Part shown: in pieces, positions 40,120-40,547 of the stretch
Layout: each line of letters opens with the position of its first letter
Numbering within the stretch: position 1 is the first letter of the stretch
Source of the DNA: Clarireedia homoeocarpa
Lineage: Eukaryota > Ascomycota > Leotiomycetes > Helotiales > Rutstroemiaceae
Direction: 5' to 3'
DNA: 40,547 nt
Assembly (NCBI GenBank): GCA_001465935.1
Contig: LNKV01000095.1
Span: 14,002-54,548 of the forward strand
Notes under the pieces: model-generated
Seen by the model: only the letters and a program-made list of their open reading frames with translations
Databases searched by the model: none
Told to the model about the DNA's origin: nothing
Position numbers and translations under genes: made by a program

Positions 40120-40547
40120 TGTTGGAACCACTGTAGTGGGGTAGGTGGGGCAGGTGCCCACCACCTTAAACTGAACGTCGTAGTGATCGATTAGGCTTAC
40201 AAAGCCTATCACTTCAGGCTTACGAAGCCTGTGGCAAACAGGCCTATAAATATAGCTAGTCCTTCCCACTGTAGATAGTCATCAATAAATCCAATAATTC
40301 AAGCAACGAGTAGCATGATTGAAGACTATAAACCCGCTGTGCCTCTGGAGATCCAAGAATTCCGTGACAATAGTCTGCTTTAAACACAATCAATTTAATT
40401 ACAACAATACAATACAGATTGTCGCTGCCCACACAGCAATTACTAAACAAAGTAACAATGAAGATTTACTTTTTATTAACACAACAATATCCTATATTCA
40501 ATTCTAAACTTGAAATAAATATAACCTGAACTTACAAAACTCTAACA
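40120..40547 (+). mobile_element. LTR copy C, reaching the window end
   Basis: Starts TGTTGGAACCACTGTAGTGG at 40120 and shares GATCGATTAGGCTTACAAAG, CCTATAAATATAGCTAGTCC (TATA-like) and GCTGTGCCTCTGG with copy B. The last bases of the window, ACTCTAACA, match the expected LTR terminus (copy A ends ACCTCCAACA). So the whole 428-bp LTR is present and the sequence stops at its last base. A retrotransposon body could follow outside the window. Confidence 0.88.

Noticed and set aside
1..40547. CRISPR array
   Set aside because: No regularly spaced identical repeats with unique spacers. The mitochondrial repeats are palindromes at irregular distances, and the host is eukaryotic.

Overview
The window is a two-part fungal scaffold. 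Bases 1 to about 8,444 are mitochondrial DNA of a filamentous ascomycete (Pezizomycotina). Three tRNAs are readable, nad4L and nad5 overlap by one base (TAATG), TGA reads as tryptophan, and group I introns carry LAGLIDADG homing endonucleases. From about 8,480 to the end the sequence looks nuclear: short GT-AG introns of 55-168 nt, a cytochrome P450, an Est1-type gene, a HET-NACHT-WD40 pseudogene and many TA-inserting DNA transposons and LTRs. The two parts meet inside a poly-A run next to an undetermined base at 8,444. That suggests an assembly chimera, although a recent nuclear insertion of mtDNA is possible. I cannot name the species.

Mitochondrial part. tRNA-Asp (partial) and tRNA-Ser come first, then an AT-rich stretch with a broken membrane/acidic-tail reading frame, then tRNA-Arg. 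nad4L follows, with one intron of 2.2 kb holding a decayed homing-endonuclease gene. nad5 has exon 1, a 2.4-kb intron with an intact double-LAGLIDADG ORF, a 76-nt exon 2, and the 5' part of a second intron. The non-exonic DNA is full of long palindromes: an AT-rich family A (7 copies), an AT-rich family B (3 copies), GC-rich cruciforms (2 clusters) and Pst-like GC clusters. Several sit inside the nad4L-intron endonuclease gene and split its conserved blocks.

Nuclear part. An inverted repeat, one arm split by a ~350-bp insertion (8.57-9.47 kb), precedes an Est1/SMG7-like gene on the minus strand (12.38-9.82 kb) that has a one-base frameshift. A gene-poor stretch with a membrane-protein remnant leads to three TA-flanked elements side by side: a Fot1/pogo element, a 156-bp MITE and a second pogo element in the opposite direction (14.78-18.34 kb). 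Next come an unrecognised two-exon gene (18.85-19.77 kb), a GTGGTTGGTT minisatellite, a complete solo LTR with ATTCT duplications (20.49-20.87 kb) and another unrecognised ORF (21.1-21.8 kb). A complete three-exon P450 of 608 codons (26.24-24.30 kb) is followed by a dead Tc1-like transposon (26.59-27.86 kb), a HET-NACHT-WD40 (NLR-type, heterokaryon-incompatibility class) pseudogene (about 29.37-32.15 kb), a 75-aa ORF, more LTR fragments, a divergent pair of coiled-coil genes (37.21-36.35 and 37.40-37.97 kb) and a 202-bp MITE with the same ends as the Tc1 element. The window ends at what looks like the end of an LTR.

Overall the nuclear part reads as a repeat-rich, gene-poor compartment. The three transposase/NLR relics carry stops where related proteins have Trp (TGG to TGA/TAG), as expected from RIP-like C-to-T mutation. 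The strongest candidate for something undescribed is the set of mitochondrial palindromes. Copies differ in arm sequence yet stay self-complementary, and they have repeatedly landed in group I introns and homing-endonuclease genes.
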